DNA of 41,310 nt from Nitrospinaceae bacterium (GTDB lineage Bacteria; Nitrospinota; Nitrospinia; Nitrospinales; VA-1). Of the stretch, positions 8,368 through 19,771 are shown piece after piece. The stretch is taken from NCBI GenBank assembly GCA_029261475.1, contig JAJDBG010000052.1, positions 1 through 41,310 on the forward strand. The letters run 5' to 3'. The notes beneath the pieces are model-generated. The model was not told the origin of the DNA, ran no database searches, and worked only from the letters and a program-made list of their open reading frames with translations. A program made the translations under genes and the position numbers. Numbering within the stretch: position 1 is the first letter of the stretch; each line of letters begins with the position of its first letter.

Positions 8368-9198
8368 TTAGCGCTTTTTGCGCCGCGACATTATATATTT
8401 ACTTGACTGCTTGCTGACTTTTCGGGTTTTCAATCCTTTGGCTATCTGTCCCCAAGGACTACAGGGATGTCGTCCACCGGAGGAACGCCCTTCACCACCA
8501 CCCATGGGATGATCGACTGGGTTTTTAACGACAGCCCGTACTCGTGGACGTTTACCCTTCCAACGATTTCTTCCAGCTTTTCCTATTGAAATGTTTTCGT
8601 GATCCGCATTCCCCATAGAACCCATCGTTGCCCGACATCTTGATTCCACCAAGCGAACTTCACCCGATCCAAGCTTGATAGTCGCATAATCGCCATCTTT
8701 TGCCATCAATTGGACCGATGTACCCGCACTTCGAGCCATCTGACCGCCCTTGCCTGGCTTCATCTCAACATTATGAATGATGGAACCATCCGGGATCAAT
8801 TTTAAGGGAAGACAATTTCCCATTCGCGGCTCGGCTTGATCGCCGGAGACCAATTGGTCGCCAACACTCAAACCCGCAGGAGACAATATATATCTTTTCT
8901 CTCCATCGGCGTAAAACAAAAGAGCTATTCGTGCGGATCGATTAGGATCATACTCTATACCAGCAACTTTTGCAGGAATATTATCCTTATCGCGCTTGAA
9001 ATCGATGATTCGGTACTTTTTATGATGACCGCCGCCTCGATGCTTCGAGGTCATCCGCCCATAAACATTACGTCCCCCTGTGCGAGATAGGGACTTCACC
9101 AGACTTTTCTCGGGAGTTGACTTAGTTATTTCGTCAAATCCAGATATGGTCTGGAATCGTACTCCAGGGGATGTTGGCTTTAATTTTCTAATTGGCAT
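8368..9198 (-). CDS. rplB: 50S ribosomal protein L2
   Basis: Core large-subunit protein needed for subunit joining and peptidyl transferase function. It has 276 residues. Diagnostic parts are [23 protein letters not shown] (about 48-70), the RNA-binding [21 protein letters not shown], and [20 protein letters not shown]. The last contains the conserved histidine (HPMGGGEG) linked to catalysis-centre architecture. ATG start, 5 bases after the rplW stop. Confidence 0.99.
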   Translation of the reverse strand: MPIRKLKPTSPGVRFQTISGFDEITKSTPEKSLVKSLSRTGGRNVYGRMTSKHRGGGHHKKYRIIDFKRDKDNIPAKVAGIEYDPNRSARIALLFYADGEKRYILSPAGLSVGDQLVSGDQAEPRMGNCLPLKLIPDGSIIHNVEMKPGKGGQMARSAGTSVQLMAKDGDYATIKLGSGEVRLVESRCRATMGSMGNADHENISIGKAGRNRWKGKRPRVRAVVKNPVDHPMGGGEGRSSGGRHPCSPWGQIAKGLKTRKVSKQSSKYIMSRRKKR

Positions 9199-9203
9199 TC
9201 CCG

Positions 9204-9494
9204 TTACGCTCCTTCAAACAGTTCAATCGTGTCGCCTTCTTTCAAAAGCGCATAAGCTTTCTTCCACTTTTTCGTGAAGCCAATAGCTCGTCCAAAACGC
9301 CTCTGCTTACCTTTTACATTGATGGTATTTACAGAAAGAACGGTAACATCAAAAATCTTTTCGATTGCATTTTTAATTTGTATCTTATTCGCATCAGGAT
9401 GAACACTAAACAAAACCCTATTGGTCTCCTGTTGCATAATTGTTCCCTTTTCAGTCACTAGGGGCTTTTTCAATATTTTATAGTGCTCTTCCAT
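9204..9494 (-). CDS. rplW: 50S ribosomal protein L23
   Basis: Docking site at the tunnel exit for trigger factor and SRP. It has 96 residues. Conserved parts are [41 protein letters not shown] and [24 protein letters not shown]. Its ATG overlaps the rplD stop by one base, so the two are probably coupled. Confidence 0.98.
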   Translation of the reverse strand: MEEHYKILKKPLVTEKGTIMQQETNRVLFSVHPDANKIQIKNAIEKIFDVTVLSVNTINVKGKQRRFGRAIGFTKKWKKAYALLKEGDTIELFEGA

Positions 9495-10120
9495 TAGCTA
9501 AGCCGCTCCTCAATTTTCTTCAACGTTTCCGGGGTGCAAACAATCTGGTTATGATTCAGAATGTCGATCACGTTCAACCCTCCAACCAACAGGGTCTTCA
9601 CACCAGGCAAGTTGCGAACCGCTAATTCCAGGTTCCTATTTGACTCGCTCAAAATAAAGAGCGTTTTCCCTGAAAGCCCCAAACCCTTCATCATCTCATT
9701 GGCTGACCGTGTCTTTGGACCTTCCAGCTCCAACTTTTCGACGATAGAAAACCTGTTTTCCCGAAGCTGATCTGTCAACGCGGATCGCAATGCGATTTTC
9801 CGTGCCTTCTTATTCATCTTAAATTCATAACTTCTAGGCGTAGGCCCAAACACTGTCATTCCACCGCGCCAAATTGGAGAACGCGTGTTACCAGCTCGAG
9901 CCCTACCTGTACCTTTTTGCCGCCAAGGTTTTTTTCCAGACCCATGCAGGTCACCCTTATTTGCGATAGTACAGGCATTTCCGCCTCGCTTTGAGGCCAA
10001 CTGCAGGCGCACATACTGATGCACCAAATCTTCTTTTATGGCTACATCAAAAACCTCTGGAGAGGCCTCGACAGACCCAATTTTCTGATTGGACAAGTCC
10101 AATAAATCCAGTTCCGGCAT
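9494..10120 (-). CDS. rplD: 50S ribosomal protein L4
   Basis: Tunnel-lining large-subunit protein. It has 208 residues. The long loop GGNACTIANKGDLHGSGKKPWRQKGTGRARAGNTRSPIWRGGMTVFGP (about 47-94) is the L4 signature. In enterobacteria L4 also represses the S10 operon through a leader before rpsJ. Here rpsJ overlaps tuf, so that leader cannot exist in the same place. ATG start, 3 bases after the rplC stop. Confidence 0.98.
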   Translation of the reverse strand: MPELDLLDLSNQKIGSVEASPEVFDVAIKEDLVHQYVRLQLASKRGGNACTIANKGDLHGSGKKPWRQKGTGRARAGNTRSPIWRGGMTVFGPTPRSYEFKMNKKARKIALRSALTDQLRENRFSIVEKLELEGPKTRSANEMMKGLGLSGKTLFILSESNRNLELAVRNLPGVKTLLVGGLNVIDILNHNQIVCTPETLKKIEERLS

Positions 10121-10123
10121 CGT

Positions 10124-10759
10124 CTATCTCCCGCCCTTTTTGGACTTGATTATTTTTACGATTTGACCGTTGGGGCCAGGAGCCGCTCCGTTCAAAAACA
10201 GTACATTTTTATCTTTATCTACACGGAATACTTTCAGGTTTTGCACTCGAACGGTCTTATTACCCATATGACCCGGCATTTTCTTACCCTTCCAAACACG
10301 CCCAGGATAAGTGTGCATTCCGATAGAACCACCGCCACGAAATTTTTCGTGACTACCACGTGATGCTGGGGCTCCACCAAAGTTGAACCGTTTCATAACA
10401 CCCGCGAAACCGCGGCCCTTTGAAGTTCCAATCACATCAACCAGATCACCCTCGGCAAACAGTTCAACCGACAATGGCTTACCCAACTCATCATCTGCAA
10501 TATCTTGATCACGAAACTCAGTCAAGATCCTGCCGGGTGCCACTTTATGCTTATCGTAAAAGCCTTTGAGGGGCTTATTCGTATGCTTTTCCTTACGGTC
10601 TCCGTAAGCGGTCAGAACAGCCTGATATCCGTCTTTATCAATTGTTTTTTTCAAGACAGGGACACAACGTTCAACCTGAACGATGGTGACAGGGATGCAA
10701 TCTCCTCGTTCGGAGAACACCTGAGTCATGCCAATCTTTTTTGCAAGTAGCGCTTCCAT
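10124..10759 (-). CDS. rplC: 50S ribosomal protein L3
   Basis: Early-assembly large-subunit protein near the peptidyl transferase centre. It has 211 residues. The N-terminus LLAKKIGMTQVFSERGDCIPVT and the central loop FNFGGAPASRGSHEKFRGGGSIG, followed by YPGRVWKGKKMPGHMG, identify it. The loop differs from the E. coli form in having ASRGSHE where THGQS-like residues occur, and I read that as lineage variation. ATG start, 28 bases after rpsJ. Confidence 0.98.
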   Translation of the reverse strand: MEALLAKKIGMTQVFSERGDCIPVTIVQVERCVPVLKKTIDKDGYQAVLTAYGDRKEKHTNKPLKGFYDKHKVAPGRILTEFRDQDIADDELGKPLSVELFAEGDLVDVIGTSKGRGFAGVMKRFNFGGAPASRGSHEKFRGGGSIGMHTYPGRVWKGKKMPGHMGNKTVRVQNLKVFRVDKDKNVLFLNGAAPGPNGQIVKIIKSKKGGR

Positions 10760-10787
10760 AGTTCTTTCTATTCGTCGGTCGCCCGTA

Positions 10788-11096
10788 TCAGAGCTTGATT
10801 TCTATATCCACACCCCCCGAAAGGTCGAGCTTCATCAAAGCATCTACCGTTTGCGGAGTGGGTTCCAATATTTCCAAGATTCGCTTATGTGTGCGGATCT
10901 CAAATTGTTCACGTGACTTCTTATCAACATGCGGCGAACGAAGCACCGTCCATCGGTTCCTAACTGTAGGGAGAGGAATCGGTCCGACTACTCGTGCTCC
11001 CGTTCGGCGAGTTGTTTCAACAATCTCACCTACCGAAGAGTCGAGCAGTTTGTGATCGTAGGCCTTAAGCTTGATTTTGATCTTTTGATCGCTCAT
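10788..11096 (-). CDS. rpsJ: 30S ribosomal protein S10 (NusE)
   Basis: Head protein that also acts as NusE in transcription antitermination with NusG, which is encoded upstream in the same array. It has 102 residues. Blocks are [39 protein letters not shown] and [16 protein letters not shown]. Its ATG overlaps the tuf TAA by one base (TAATG), so it is read on the same transcript as tuf. Confidence 0.99.
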   Translation of the reverse strand: MSDQKIKIKLKAYDHKLLDSSVGEIVETTRRTGARVVGPIPLPTVRNRWTVLRSPHVDKKSREQFEIRTHKRILEILEPTPQTVDALMKLDLSGGVDIEIKL

Positions 11097-12286
11097 TACT
11101 CTATAATCTCACTTACAACGCCCGCGCCTACTGTCCGGCCACCTTCCCGGATTGCAAACCGGAGCTCTTTGGACATGGCGATGGGAACAATCAGGTTCAC
11201 TTCCAGAGCAACATTGTCACCCGGCATTACCATTTCCACGCCTGAGGGCAGGGTAGCAACACCAGTCACATCGGTTGTTCGAAAGTAAAATTGAGGTCGA
11301 TATCCGTTGAAAAATGGAGTATGACGTCCACCTTCATCTTTACTAAGAATATAGACTTCAGCTTTAAATTTTGTATGCGGTGTCACGCTACCGGGCTTGG
11401 CCAATACTTGACCACGCTCAATTTCATCACGCTTGGTGCCGCGAAGCAAAATACCAACGTTGTCACCGGCTTGACCTTGATCCAGCAATTTTCTAAACAT
11501 CTCAACACCAGTCGCCGTGGTTTTAACCGTATCGCGAATACCAACGATCTCAATTTCCTCACCAACATTGATCACGCCTGTTTCAACACGACCCGTCGCA
11601 ACAGTTCCACGTCCGGAAATACTAAAGATATCCTCAATAGGCATCAAGAAGTCTTTATCAACAGGTCGTTCTGGCACGGGGAAATACTCATCCAATGCGG
11701 CCATCAGATCCCAAATACACTTGGTCTTCTCTTCGTCTTCAGGATTTTCCAAAGCTTTCAGAGCAGATCCACGAATAACAGGAACATCGTCGCCAGGATA
11801 CTCGTATTTATCCAAAAGCTCTCGAATCTCAAGCTCAACCAAATCCAGCAACTCTTCATCATCAACCATGTCGCATTTATTCATAAACACAACAATTTTA
11901 GGAACACCAACTTGGCGAGCCAAAAGAATATGCTCTCGCGTCTGAGGCATTGGGCCATCGGAAGCACTTACCACGATAACAGCACCATCCATCTGCGCCG
12001 CACCGGTGATCATATTCTTTACATAGTCAGCATGACCAGGACAATCAACATGAGCATAATGACGGTTGTCTGTTCGATACTCAACATGAGCGATAGCGAT
12101 AGTGATACCGCGTTCGCGCTCTTCAGGAGCTTTATCAATCTGATCAAACGGGGTATAATCCGCATAACCCTTCTTTGACAATACTTCTGTAATCGCCGCT
12201 GTGAGAGTTGTCTTCCCGTGATCGACATGCCCGATAGTTCCAACGTTCAAATGTGGTTTATCTCGGACAAATTTTTCCTTTGCCAT
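11096..12286 (-). CDS. tuf: Elongation factor Tu
   Basis: GTPase that delivers aminoacyl-tRNA to the ribosome. It has 396 residues. The G motifs are GHVDHGKT (about 19-26), DCPGH (about 81-85) and NKCD (about 136-139). Domain 2/3 blocks such as [13 protein letters not shown] and FRTTDVTG are intact. It sits between fusA and rpsJ, the str-operon copy. The window holds no second tuf: the tRNA-secE locus, where tufB occurs in enterobacteria, carries rpmG and tRNA-Trp instead. Confidence 0.99.
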   Translation of the reverse strand: MAKEKFVRDKPHLNVGTIGHVDHGKTTLTAAITEVLSKKGYADYTPFDQIDKAPEERERGITIAIAHVEYRTDNRHYAHVDCPGHADYVKNMITGAAQMDGAVIVVSASDGPMPQTREHILLARQVGVPKIVVFMNKCDMVDDEELLDLVELEIRELLDKYEYPGDDVPVIRGSALKALENPEDEEKTKCIWDLMAALDEYFPVPERPVDKDFLMPIEDIFSISGRGTVATGRVETGVINVGEEIEIVGIRDTVKTTATGVEMFRKLLDQGQAGDNVGILLRGTKRDEIERGQVLAKPGSVTPHTKFKAEVYILSKDEGGRHTPFFNGYRPQFYFRTTDVTGVATLPSGVEMVMPGDNVALEVNLIVPIAMSKELRFAIREGGRTVGAGVVSEIIE

Positions 12287-12346
12287 TTTAGCTTACTCCA
12301 ATGATGGTTTTTTATTTTGATTTCAATTCAATTGTTCTATAAATTC

Positions 12347-14452
12347 TCACTCCGACGCTTTACCACTACCCGCGCCGGTTATCTTCGCAATCAGCTCTTC
12401 CGCTACCTGCTGTGGAACTGGCTCATACTTGGCGAATTCCATCGAATAATTTGCACGTCCCTGTGTAGCAGATCGCAAATCCGTCGAATACCCAAACATT
12501 CCAGCCAATGGAACATCAGCCCGAATCACCTTTGCTCCAGCCCTATCACTCAAGTCTTTGATTCTACCTCGCTTGGAATTCAAGCGGCCTATAACATCAC
12601 CCATAAATTCTTCAGGCGTAACCACCTCAACATCCATCACCGGCTCAAGTAATACCGGTGCGGCTTTTTTGGCGACTTCCCGGAAACAAAGGGAGGCGGC
12701 CATCTTAAATGCCATCTCGGAAGAATCGACCTCATGATACGACCCACCCAACAGTGTCACTCGAACATCAACCACATTGTAACCACAGAGAATACCTCTG
12801 CCCATGGCTTCTTCCATTCCCTTTTGAACTGCGGGGATAAACTCTCTTGGAATCACACCACCTACAATCTTATTCACAAACTCAAATCCGGCACCAGCTT
12901 CGCGGGGCTCAATCAGCACTTCAACATGACCGAACTGACCACGACCACCCGTTTGCTTAACATAACGATACTCACCTTCAACAGCTTTGGTAATCGTTTC
13001 TTTATAAGCAACCTGCGGCTTGGATACCGAAACATCCAGTGAAAACTCGCGACGCATTCGATCAACAAGAATTTCAAGATGCAACTCACCCATCCCGGAA
13101 ATTACCGTCTGATTAGTCTCAGGGTCGACCTTCACACAAAAAGTCGGATCCTCCTGGAGAAGCTTCTGCAAACAATCTGACAGCTTATCCTGCTCAGACT
13201 TGGTTGTAGGTTCAATCGCAACCGAAATAACAGGCTCGGGGAAAGAAATGGTTTCCAATATAACTGGATTATCTTGATCACAAAGTGTATCACCTGTAAA
13301 CGTCTTCTTAAGACCTATCGCAGCTGCAATATCACCCGCTGTTACAGAGGATACTTCTTCTCGCTTATTAGCGTGCATCCGCAAAAGGCGTCCCACTCGC
13401 TCTCGCTGATTCTTTGTCGAATTGTAAATATAAGATCCACTCTTCAACTCTCCAGAATACACCCGAACAAATGCCAACTGACCCACAAAAGGATCTGTCA
13501 TTATCTTAAAAGCCAGTGCAGATATTGGTTCATTGTCGTCAGCCTTACGGGATATCGATTCCTGCGAATTGGGATTGAGCCCAACAATCGGAGGGGACTC
13601 CAAAGGGGAAGGCAAGTAACTGACCACAGCATCGAGCAACTGCTGAACACCTTTATTCTTAAAAGCGGAACCACAAAACATCGGGGTAAAACGCAACTCC
13701 AAAGCACCCTTTCTCAAAGCGGCAACGACCTCAGCCTCAGAGATCTCCTCGCCACCCAAGTACTTCTCCATCAAAGACTCTTCAACGTCAGCGATAGCCT
13801 CCAACAATGCGTCTCGATGCTCATCAGCAAGAGCTCTGCTCTCCTCTGGAATCTCAACAACCTCAAAGGTCTCGCCATTATCCTTCTGATCGGAGTAAAC
13901 ATGGGCCTTCATTGTCACTAAATCGATCACACCAATAAAACCAGCCTCAGCTCCGAGTGGCAATTGCGCCAAAACCGGATTAGCGTTGAGCCTCTCCCGC
14001 ATCTGCCCAACAACCTTAAGGAAATCAGCTCCAGCACGATCCATTTTATTAACAAAACCAATTCGAGGCACCTTATACTTACTCGCTTGCCGCCAAACGG
14101 TTTCAGATTGCGGCTCCACACCACCCACCGCACAAAAAACACCCACCGCTCCATCCAATACACGCAATGAACGCTCAACTTCTGCAGTGAAGTCAACATG
14201 ACCAGGGGTATCAATGATATTTATCTGACATCCACCCCAAAAACACGTTGTCGCCGCAGAGGTGATAGTAATACCACGCTCTTGCTCCTGCTCCATCCAA
14301 TCCATTGTAGCGGTTCCTTCATGAACCTCCCCCAACTTATGGCTTCGACCAGTGTAATAGAGAACTCGCTCTGTCGTAGTGGTTTTTCCTGCGTCAATAT
14401 GGGCAATAATACCGATATTTCTTATCTTATCCTTCGAAACTTTCTTGCTCAT
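12347..14452 (-). CDS. fusA: Elongation factor G
   Basis: Translocation GTPase. It has 701 residues, standard length. The G domain shows [19 protein letters not shown] (about 17-35), DTPGHVDF and [10 protein letters not shown]. Domain IV has [20 protein letters not shown], and the C-terminus has [23 protein letters not shown]. The intact core and the [11 protein letters not shown] switch I make it canonical EF-G rather than a paralogue. It lies 22 bases after rpsG and 60 bases before tuf. Confidence 0.99.
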   Translation of the reverse strand: MSKKVSKDKIRNIGIIAHIDAGKTTTTERVLYYTGRSHKLGEVHEGTATMDWMEQEQERGITITSAATTCFWGGCQINIIDTPGHVDFTAEVERSLRVLDGAVGVFCAVGGVEPQSETVWRQASKYKVPRIGFVNKMDRAGADFLKVVGQMRERLNANPVLAQLPLGAEAGFIGVIDLVTMKAHVYSDQKDNGETFEVVEIPEESRALADEHRDALLEAIADVEESLMEKYLGGEEISEAEVVAALRKGALELRFTPMFCGSAFKNKGVQQLLDAVVSYLPSPLESPPIVGLNPNSQESISRKADDNEPISALAFKIMTDPFVGQLAFVRVYSGELKSGSYIYNSTKNQRERVGRLLRMHANKREEVSSVTAGDIAAAIGLKKTFTGDTLCDQDNPVILETISFPEPVISVAIEPTTKSEQDKLSDCLQKLLQEDPTFCVKVDPETNQTVISGMGELHLEILVDRMRREFSLDVSVSKPQVAYKETITKAVEGEYRYVKQTGGRGQFGHVEVLIEPREAGAGFEFVNKIVGGVIPREFIPAVQKGMEEAMGRGILCGYNVVDVRVTLLGGSYHEVDSSEMAFKMAASLCFREVAKKAAPVLLEPVMDVEVVTPEEFMGDVIGRLNSKRGRIKDLSDRAGAKVIRADVPLAGMFGYSTDLRSATQGRANYSMEFAKYEPVPQQVAEELIAKITGAGSGKASE

Positions 14453-14474
14453 TTCCTTGCTATCAAGCCTTCCT

Positions 14475-14945
14475 TTACCATCTATAATGGGCGAAGGCCT
14501 TATTTGCTTCGGCCATTCGGTGCACTTCGTCTTTTTTCTTTACAGATCCACCCGTATTGTTATAGGCATCCAACAACTCACCAGCCAACTTCTCAGCCAT
14601 TGAACGACCCGGGCGAGACCTTGCATGTTGAATCAGCCACCGAATACTCAAAGCCACCCGCCGATTCTCCTTCACCTCTACCGGCACCTGATAGGTAGCA
14701 CCGCCAACGCGGCGCGAACGAACTTCTAAAAGTGGGGCTACATTTTCCACAGCCTTCTTAAAAACCTTTAAAGGTTCTTCTTTAGACTTCTCCTCAATCA
14801 TATCCAGCGCGGTATACAGCATCCGCTCCGCAAGACTTTTCTTCCCTTGCTTCAGAACATTATTAACAAACCGAGCCACGAGGATATCATTAAATTTGGG
14901 ATCGGGCGTAACTTGCCGTCTTTGCGCTTCTCTTCTTCTTGCCAT
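14475..14945 (-). CDS. rpsG: 30S ribosomal protein S7
   Basis: Organises the 3' domain of 16S rRNA and, in E. coli, represses the str operon. It has 156 residues, exactly the common length. Blocks are [37 protein letters not shown], and [28 protein letters not shown]. The gap to rpsL is only 13 bases, so the long S12-S7 intercistronic regulatory structure of E. coli has no room here. Confidence 0.99.
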   Translation of the reverse strand: MARRREAQRRQVTPDPKFNDILVARFVNNVLKQGKKSLAERMLYTALDMIEEKSKEEPLKVFKKAVENVAPLLEVRSRRVGGATYQVPVEVKENRRVALSIRWLIQHARSRPGRSMAEKLAGELLDAYNNTGGSVKKKDEVHRMAEANKAFAHYRW

Positions 14946-14958
14946 TTTTTAGTTTTGT

Positions 14959-15336
14959 CTAGGATTTCTTGGGTCTTTTCGTGCCATATTTTGAACGCCC
15001 TTGCCTTCTACTCTCTACACCGAGAGTATCGAGACTACCGCGAACAACATGGTAACGAACACCAGGCAAGTCTTTCACACGACCGCCACGAATCATCACA
15101 ATGGAATGCTCTTGTAAATTATGCCCAACACCAGGGATATAAGTGGTCACTTCCATTCCATTTGTAAGCCGAACACGAGCAACTTTTCTCAAGGCCGAGT
15201 TGGGCTTCTTAGGGGTGGACGTATACACACGAACACAAACACCTCGCTTCTGAGGGCAGGACTTCAAAGCCGGGCTGGCAGTTTTCTTTATTAGCTTCTG
15301 ACGACCCGACCGGATCAACTGATTAATTGTTGGCAA
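14959..15336 (-). CDS. rpsL: 30S ribosomal protein S12
   Basis: Decoding-centre protein and first gene of the str segment. It has 125 residues. The two decoding loops are [11 protein letters not shown] (about 41-51) and [13 protein letters not shown] (about 84-96). Both carry the lysines found in streptomycin-sensitive wild types. The start is TTG with GAGGAG seven bases upstream, and there is no ATG alternative. A clear promoter lies about 120 bases upstream. Confidence 0.98.
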   Translation of the reverse strand: MPTINQLIRSGRQKLIKKTASPALKSCPQKRGVCVRVYTSTPKKPNSALRKVARVRLTNGMEVTTYIPGVGHNLQEHSIVMIRGGRVKDLPGVRYHVVRGSLDTLGVESRRQGRSKYGTKRPKKS

Positions 15337-15463
15337 ATCAAAACTCCTCTACTGGCGAAAGACACGAATAAACGCGCCTCCCGGCGTAAAACGCACCAGC
15401 AGACAATAAAAACAATAGGTTAGCGCGAATGAATAACTGGATTATGCGTCTTGAAAGTCCGTT

Positions 15464-15491
15464 ATCATATCACTGTGGAATTCAGAGTCAA
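15464..15491 (-). promoter_or_regulatory. Sigma70-type promoter for rpsL/str-S10-spc genes
   Basis: Reading the minus strand, TTGACT and TATGAT are separated by 16 bases, five of six matches each to the -35 and -10 consensus. Transcription would start near 15,457, giving a leader of about 120 bases before the rpsL TTG. The leader contains a small CGCC-GGGA-GGCG hairpin. This 183-base gap is one of the longer spacers in the array, which supports a new transcription start here. Confidence 0.65.
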
Positions 15492-15519
15492 GGTAAATTT
15501 CCTCAATTCTGTGTTTTTT

Positions 15520-18500
15520 TTACTCGGCTGGACTGGCAACTCTTCCCTCTTCGTTAACGCCTGTTTCTGCCGTTTCTGCGATTGCTACTTCTTCCATCTC
15601 TGGCTCTTCTATCCTGATTCCTGTGTAGGCCCTACAACCGGTCCCTGCAGGTATCAGTTTCCCCATTATCACATTCTCCTTCAGTCCTACGAGGTTATCT
15701 CGTTTGCCACTGAGGCTCACCTCGGTGAGCACACGGGTGGTCTCTTGAAACGAGGCCGCGGAAATAAAACTTTCGGTACTGAGTGAAGATTTGGTAATTC
15801 CTAACAATACTGGCACGCCTCTGGCTGGTTTCAAATTATTTTTGATCGCTTCCTGATTTTTCTGATTGAATACTTTTTTAGGCGTTTGATCGCCAATCAG
15901 GAAATCGGTGTCACCCGGATCTTCAATAATCAAGTGCCTCAGCATTTGCCTTACAATTACTTCAATGTGCTTGTCGTTGATTTGAACACCTTGCAAGCGA
16001 TATACCTCTTGTACTTCATTGACGAGGTATTTTTGTAGTTCATTTTCGCCCAAAACTCTCAAAATATCGTGCGGATTGGACGCGCCGTCCATCAATGGCT
16101 CACCTGCAACAACACTGTCTCCTTCGTGAACGTTGATGTGCTTTCCTCTGGGGATAAGGTATTCAAATTCTTCACCAGTCTCCGTATCAACGATTACTTT
16201 ACGCATTCCTTTTACAAAGCCACCGAACTTCACCGTACCGGATACTTCTGTGATGGTCGCTTGCTCATGCGGCTTACGTGCCTCGAACAGTTCGGCAACT
16301 CGTGGCAAACCACCTGTGATGTCTTTGGTTTTAGCTGATTCGCGGGGTATTTTAACAATCATATCACCGGCATGAACCACATCTCCCTCTACTACATTGA
16401 TATGCGCTCCTGCTGGAAGGAGATAACGTCGCAAGGTTTCGCCTGCTTCGTCTTTAATAGATACTCGCGGCTGTTTCTTTTCGTCACGATGGCTGATGAT
16501 GATTTTCGTCGACAATCCAGTGATCTCATCAAAATCTTCCTTCATCGTCACACCTTCTACGATGTCACCAAAAGCAACGGTTCCAGACACTTCTGTTACG
16601 ATCGAGTTCGCATAGGGATCCCATTCTACCAGGGTCTGCCCTTCTTCCACTTCTTGTCCATCTTGCACTTTTAGTTTTGCGGCATAAACAACGGAATAAC
16701 GCTCTTTTTCTCGACCATTTTCATCCTGAACAGAAAGACTTCCGTTCCGGTTCATAACGATGATTTCTCCGTTATGTGATTTGATAGCTCTTATGCCAAC
16801 GTATTTGACTCGGCCGCCTTTTTTGGTCTGCAGAGTGGTTTGCTCTGCAACTCGACTTGCGGTTCCGCCAATATGGAAAGTACGCATGGTCAATTGGGTG
16901 CCAGGCTCGCCAATTGATTGGGCGGCGATAACACCAACGGGCTCGCCTACTTCTACCCATCCCATTGTGGCCAGGTTGCGACCATAGCATTTGATGCAGA
17001 TCCCAGCTTCTGATTCGCAGGTCAAACCAGAGCGGATTCGTAATTTTTCTACGCCGGAACCTTCTATCAAATCAACGACTTTTTCGTCGATCATCTCATT
17101 AGCGTTCACAAGGACTTCATCTGTGAAAGGATCGATCACATCGTCCAAGGCGGTTCGTCCCAAAATACGCTCGCCCAAGGGTTGAATGACCTCTCCTGCC
17201 TCTACAAGTGCCGTCACTTCCAGTCCGCGCATCGTTCCACAGTCATCTTCATGGATGATGATGTCCTGCGCAACGTCTACTAAACGTCGGGTGAGGTAAC
17301 CGGAGTTCGCTGTCTTCAATGCGGTGTCGGCCAGACCTTTGCGCGCTCCATGTGTGGAGATGAAGTACTGAATAACAGACAGTCCTTCACGAAAGTTAGC
17401 TGTGATTGGGGTTTCAATGATTTCACCAGAAGGTTTAGCCATCAAACCACGTATTCCCGCCAATTGGCGCAATTGCTGAGCAGAACCACGAGCTCCAGAG
17501 TCGGCCATGATGAACATGGAGTTGAAATCGCTATCTTGTACGCCTGCTACAATACGCTCATCTTCCTCTTCAAGCTCTCTGAACATTTCTTCAGATACTT
17601 TTTCAGTCACATGCGCCCAAATATCGATTACCTTATTGTATCGCTCACCGTTGGTGATGAGTCCATCACGGTATTGATTGTATACCTTAAGAACTTCTTC
17701 TTTGGTTTTTTCAACCAATATGTGTTTGGCCTCGGGAATCTTCATTTGGTCGATCGAAATGGTCAGACCCGCCTCGGTTGCAAAACGGAAACCCATTCGC
17801 TTGACACTATCCAAAAGGCCAACGGTCTTCTCTCTACCTGCAATCAAAAATGACTTTGAAATGAGATCAGACAAGGCTTTTTTATCCAACAGGCGATTGA
17901 CCATTGAAAAAGGCAGGGCTTTCGGCAATTCTTCACCTAAAAGCACTCGACCCGTCGTGGTCTGAACCAACTCTCCCTGAATTCTGACAAGAATTCTGGC
18001 TTGCAAATCCACGGCATCTGCATCAAAAGCCGCTTCGACTTCTCGCGGGCTGGAAAACACTCTGCCTTCGCCTTGCATTCCGCCTCTTTCCTTTGTCATG
18101 TAATAACAACCTAAAACGATGTCCTGTGAAGGAACCGCTATAGGTTTTCCGTTTGACGGGGAAAGGACGTTGTTGGAAGACATCATCAATAATTTTGCTT
18201 CGACCTGTGCTTCCATGGAAAGAGGCACATGTACTGCCATTTGATCGCCATCAAAATCGGCGTTAAATGCAGTACATACTAAAGGATGAAGCTGGATAGC
18301 CTTGCCTTCTATCAAAATAGGAATGAAAGCCTGAATACCGAGTCGATGCAAAGTAGGAGCTCGGTTTAAAAGTACGGGGTGCCCTTCAACAACTTCCTCA
18401 AGCACTTCCCAAACTTCGGGCCTTTCCTGCTCTACCATTTTTTTTGCATTTTTAATAGTCGCTGCGTATCCCTTTTTTTCAAGCCGACTGAAAACAAAAG

Positions 18501-19632
18501 GTTTGAAAAGCTCCAAAGCCATTTTCTTGGGAAGTCCACATTGGTGAAATTCCAAATGGGGACCCACTACGATAACGGACCGTCCTGAGTAATCTACACG
18601 CTTTCCTAGAAGATTCTGGCGGAAACGTCCCTGCTTACCTTTAAGCATATCGCTTAAGGACTTGAGAGGTCGTTTGTTGGTACCGCGCAGGGTACGGCCC
18701 CGTCTACCGTTATCAAAAAGAGCAGATACGGCTTCTTGCAACATACGCTTTTCATTGCGAATAATGATCTGTGGTGCTTTGAGCTCTTGCAATCTCTTCA
18801 GACGATTGTTTCGGTTGATTACCCTTCGATACAAATCATTCAGATCGGAGGTTGCAAATCGTCCGCCATCAAGAGGTACCAAGGGACGCAATTCCGGTGG
18901 GATAACAGGAACAACTGTAAGAATCATCCATTCGGGTTTATTGCCCGACTTCCTGAACGCATCAATGATCTTAAGACGCTTGGAAAACTTCCGTTTATTC
19001 ATTACCGACCGTGTGGAAGCTAGGTCTTCTTTGATTTTTATAACTTCTGCGTCGAGGTCGAGGCTACTCAACAACTCCATTATAGCCTCTGCCCCAATCA
19101 TCACCTTAAGCGTATCAGCAAATTCCATTTCTGCTTCGTGGAATTCTTCTTCGGACAACAGCTGTCCACGATCAAAATCTGAATCGCCTGGATCGATTAC
19201 GACATAGTTCTCAAAATAAATAACACGCTCTAAATCCTTCAAACTGATAGCAAGAACGTGACCAATTCGCGAAGGCAGTCCTTTAAAAAACCAGATATGA
19301 GCAACAGGACAAGCCAGCTCGATATGACCTAAACGCTCACGGCGCACTCTGGAAAGGATGACTTCTACGCCACATTTTTCACAGACCACACCTTTGTGCT
19401 TCATGCGCTTGTACTTGCCGCAATTGCACTCCCAGTCTTTTACAGGGCCAAAAATTTTGGCACAGAACAGACCGTCACGTTCGGGCTTAAAAGTCCGGTA
19501 ATTAATGGTTTCTGGCTTTTTGACTTCTCCATAAGACCAAGATTTAATCTTCTCTGGAGAAGCAAGGCGTACCCGCATTGCATCAAAAACAATGGGATTC
19601 TTGGGCTTTTCAAAAAACATAAAGCTATCCAC
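15520..19632 (-). CDS. rpoC: RNA polymerase subunit beta'
   Basis: Largest RNA polymerase subunit, carrying the catalytic magnesium site. It has 1370 residues. The first zinc site [20 protein letters not shown] is at about 69-88, the catalytic [12 protein letters not shown] at about 457-468, and the second zinc cysteines at about 799-880 ([17 protein letters not shown]). The trigger loop region [22 protein letters not shown] follows. The start is GTG with AAGGAG nine bases upstream. It follows rpoB after 139 bases that hold a strong stem-loop. Confidence 0.99.
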   Translation of the reverse strand: MDSFMFFEKPKNPIVFDAMRVRLASPEKIKSWSYGEVKKPETINYRTFKPERDGLFCAKIFGPVKDWECNCGKYKRMKHKGVVCEKCGVEVILSRVRRERLGHIELACPVAHIWFFKGLPSRIGHVLAISLKDLERVIYFENYVVIDPGDSDFDRGQLLSEEEFHEAEMEFADTLKVMIGAEAIMELLSSLDLDAEVIKIKEDLASTRSVMNKRKFSKRLKIIDAFRKSGNKPEWMILTVVPVIPPELRPLVPLDGGRFATSDLNDLYRRVINRNNRLKRLQELKAPQIIIRNEKRMLQEAVSALFDNGRRGRTLRGTNKRPLKSLSDMLKGKQGRFRQNLLGKRVDYSGRSVIVVGPHLEFHQCGLPKKMALELFKPFVFSRLEKKGYAATIKNAKKMVEQERPEVWEVLEEVVEGHPVLLNRAPTLHRLGIQAFIPILIEGKAIQLHPLVCTAFNADFDGDQMAVHVPLSMEAQVEAKLLMMSSNNVLSPSNGKPIAVPSQDIVLGCYYMTKERGGMQGEGRVFSSPREVEAAFDADAVDLQARILVRIQGELVQTTTGRVLLGEELPKALPFSMVNRLLDKKALSDLISKSFLIAGREKTVGLLDSVKRMGFRFATEAGLTISIDQMKIPEAKHILVEKTKEEVLKVYNQYRDGLITNGERYNKVIDIWAHVTEKVSEEMFRELEEEDERIVAGVQDSDFNSMFIMADSGARGSAQQLRQLAGIRGLMAKPSGEIIETPITANFREGLSVIQYFISTHGARKGLADTALKTANSGYLTRRLVDVAQDIIIHEDDCGTMRGLEVTALVEAGEVIQPLGERILGRTALDDVIDPFTDEVLVNANEMIDEKVVDLIEGSGVEKLRIRSGLTCESEAGICIKCYGRNLATMGWVEVGEPVGVIAAQSIGEPGTQLTMRTFHIGGTASRVAEQTTLQTKKGGRVKYVGIRAIKSHNGEIIVMNRNGSLSVQDENGREKERYSVVYAAKLKVQDGQEVEEGQTLVEWDPYANSIVTEVSGTVAFGDIVEGVTMKEDFDEITGLSTKIIISHRDEKKQPRVSIKDEAGETLRRYLLPAGAHINVVEGDVVHAGDMIVKIPRESAKTKDITGGLPRVAELFEARKPHEQATITEVSGTVKFGGFVKGMRKVIVDTETGEEFEYLIPRGKHINVHEGDSVVAGEPLMDGASNPHDILRVLGENELQKYLVNEVQEVYRLQGVQINDKHIEVIVRQMLRHLIIEDPGDTDFLIGDQTPKKVFNQKNQEAIKNNLKPARGVPVLLGITKSSLSTESFISAASFQETTRVLTEVSLSGKRDNLVGLKENVIMGKLIPAGTGCRAYTGIRIEEPEMEEVAIAETAETGVNEEGRVASPAE

Positions 19633-19725
19633 CAGGTTTATCTCCTTTAATTTGGTATTCGCGCGTTCAAGCTATTTCGCCTAAACGTATTATTTCAGTT
19701 TGTTCTTTATCGTATCGTAGATCTT

Positions 19726-19763
19726 CGCAACAGGAATCAGGCTACAGCCTGATTCCTGTTGCG
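19726..19763 (-). promoter_or_regulatory. 17-bp perfect stem-loop between rpoB and rpoC
   Basis: Positions 19726-19742 and 19747-19763 are exact inverted copies of 17 bases around a 4-base TACA loop (on the plus strand). The stem begins eight bases after the rpoB stop. No T-run follows in the transcribed direction, so a Rho-independent terminator is unlikely. Candidate roles are an RNase III site, mRNA 3'-end protection for rpoB, or a member of a dispersed palindromic repeat family. Confidence 0.75.
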
Positions 19764-19771
19764 CGATGCAT

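Noticed and set aside
11291-12178. Long open frame of 295 codons on the plus strand
   Set aside because: It is the antisense shadow of tuf, with no ribosome binding site and no recognisable domain. The same applies to the long plus-strand frames over rpoB, rpoC and fusA.
15337-15519. S12/S7-type str operon regulatory structure or L4-type S10 leader
   Set aside because: The rpsL-rpsG gap is 13 bases and rpsJ overlaps tuf, so the E. coli-type intercistronic structures are not present. Only a promoter and a small hairpin are seen before rpsL.
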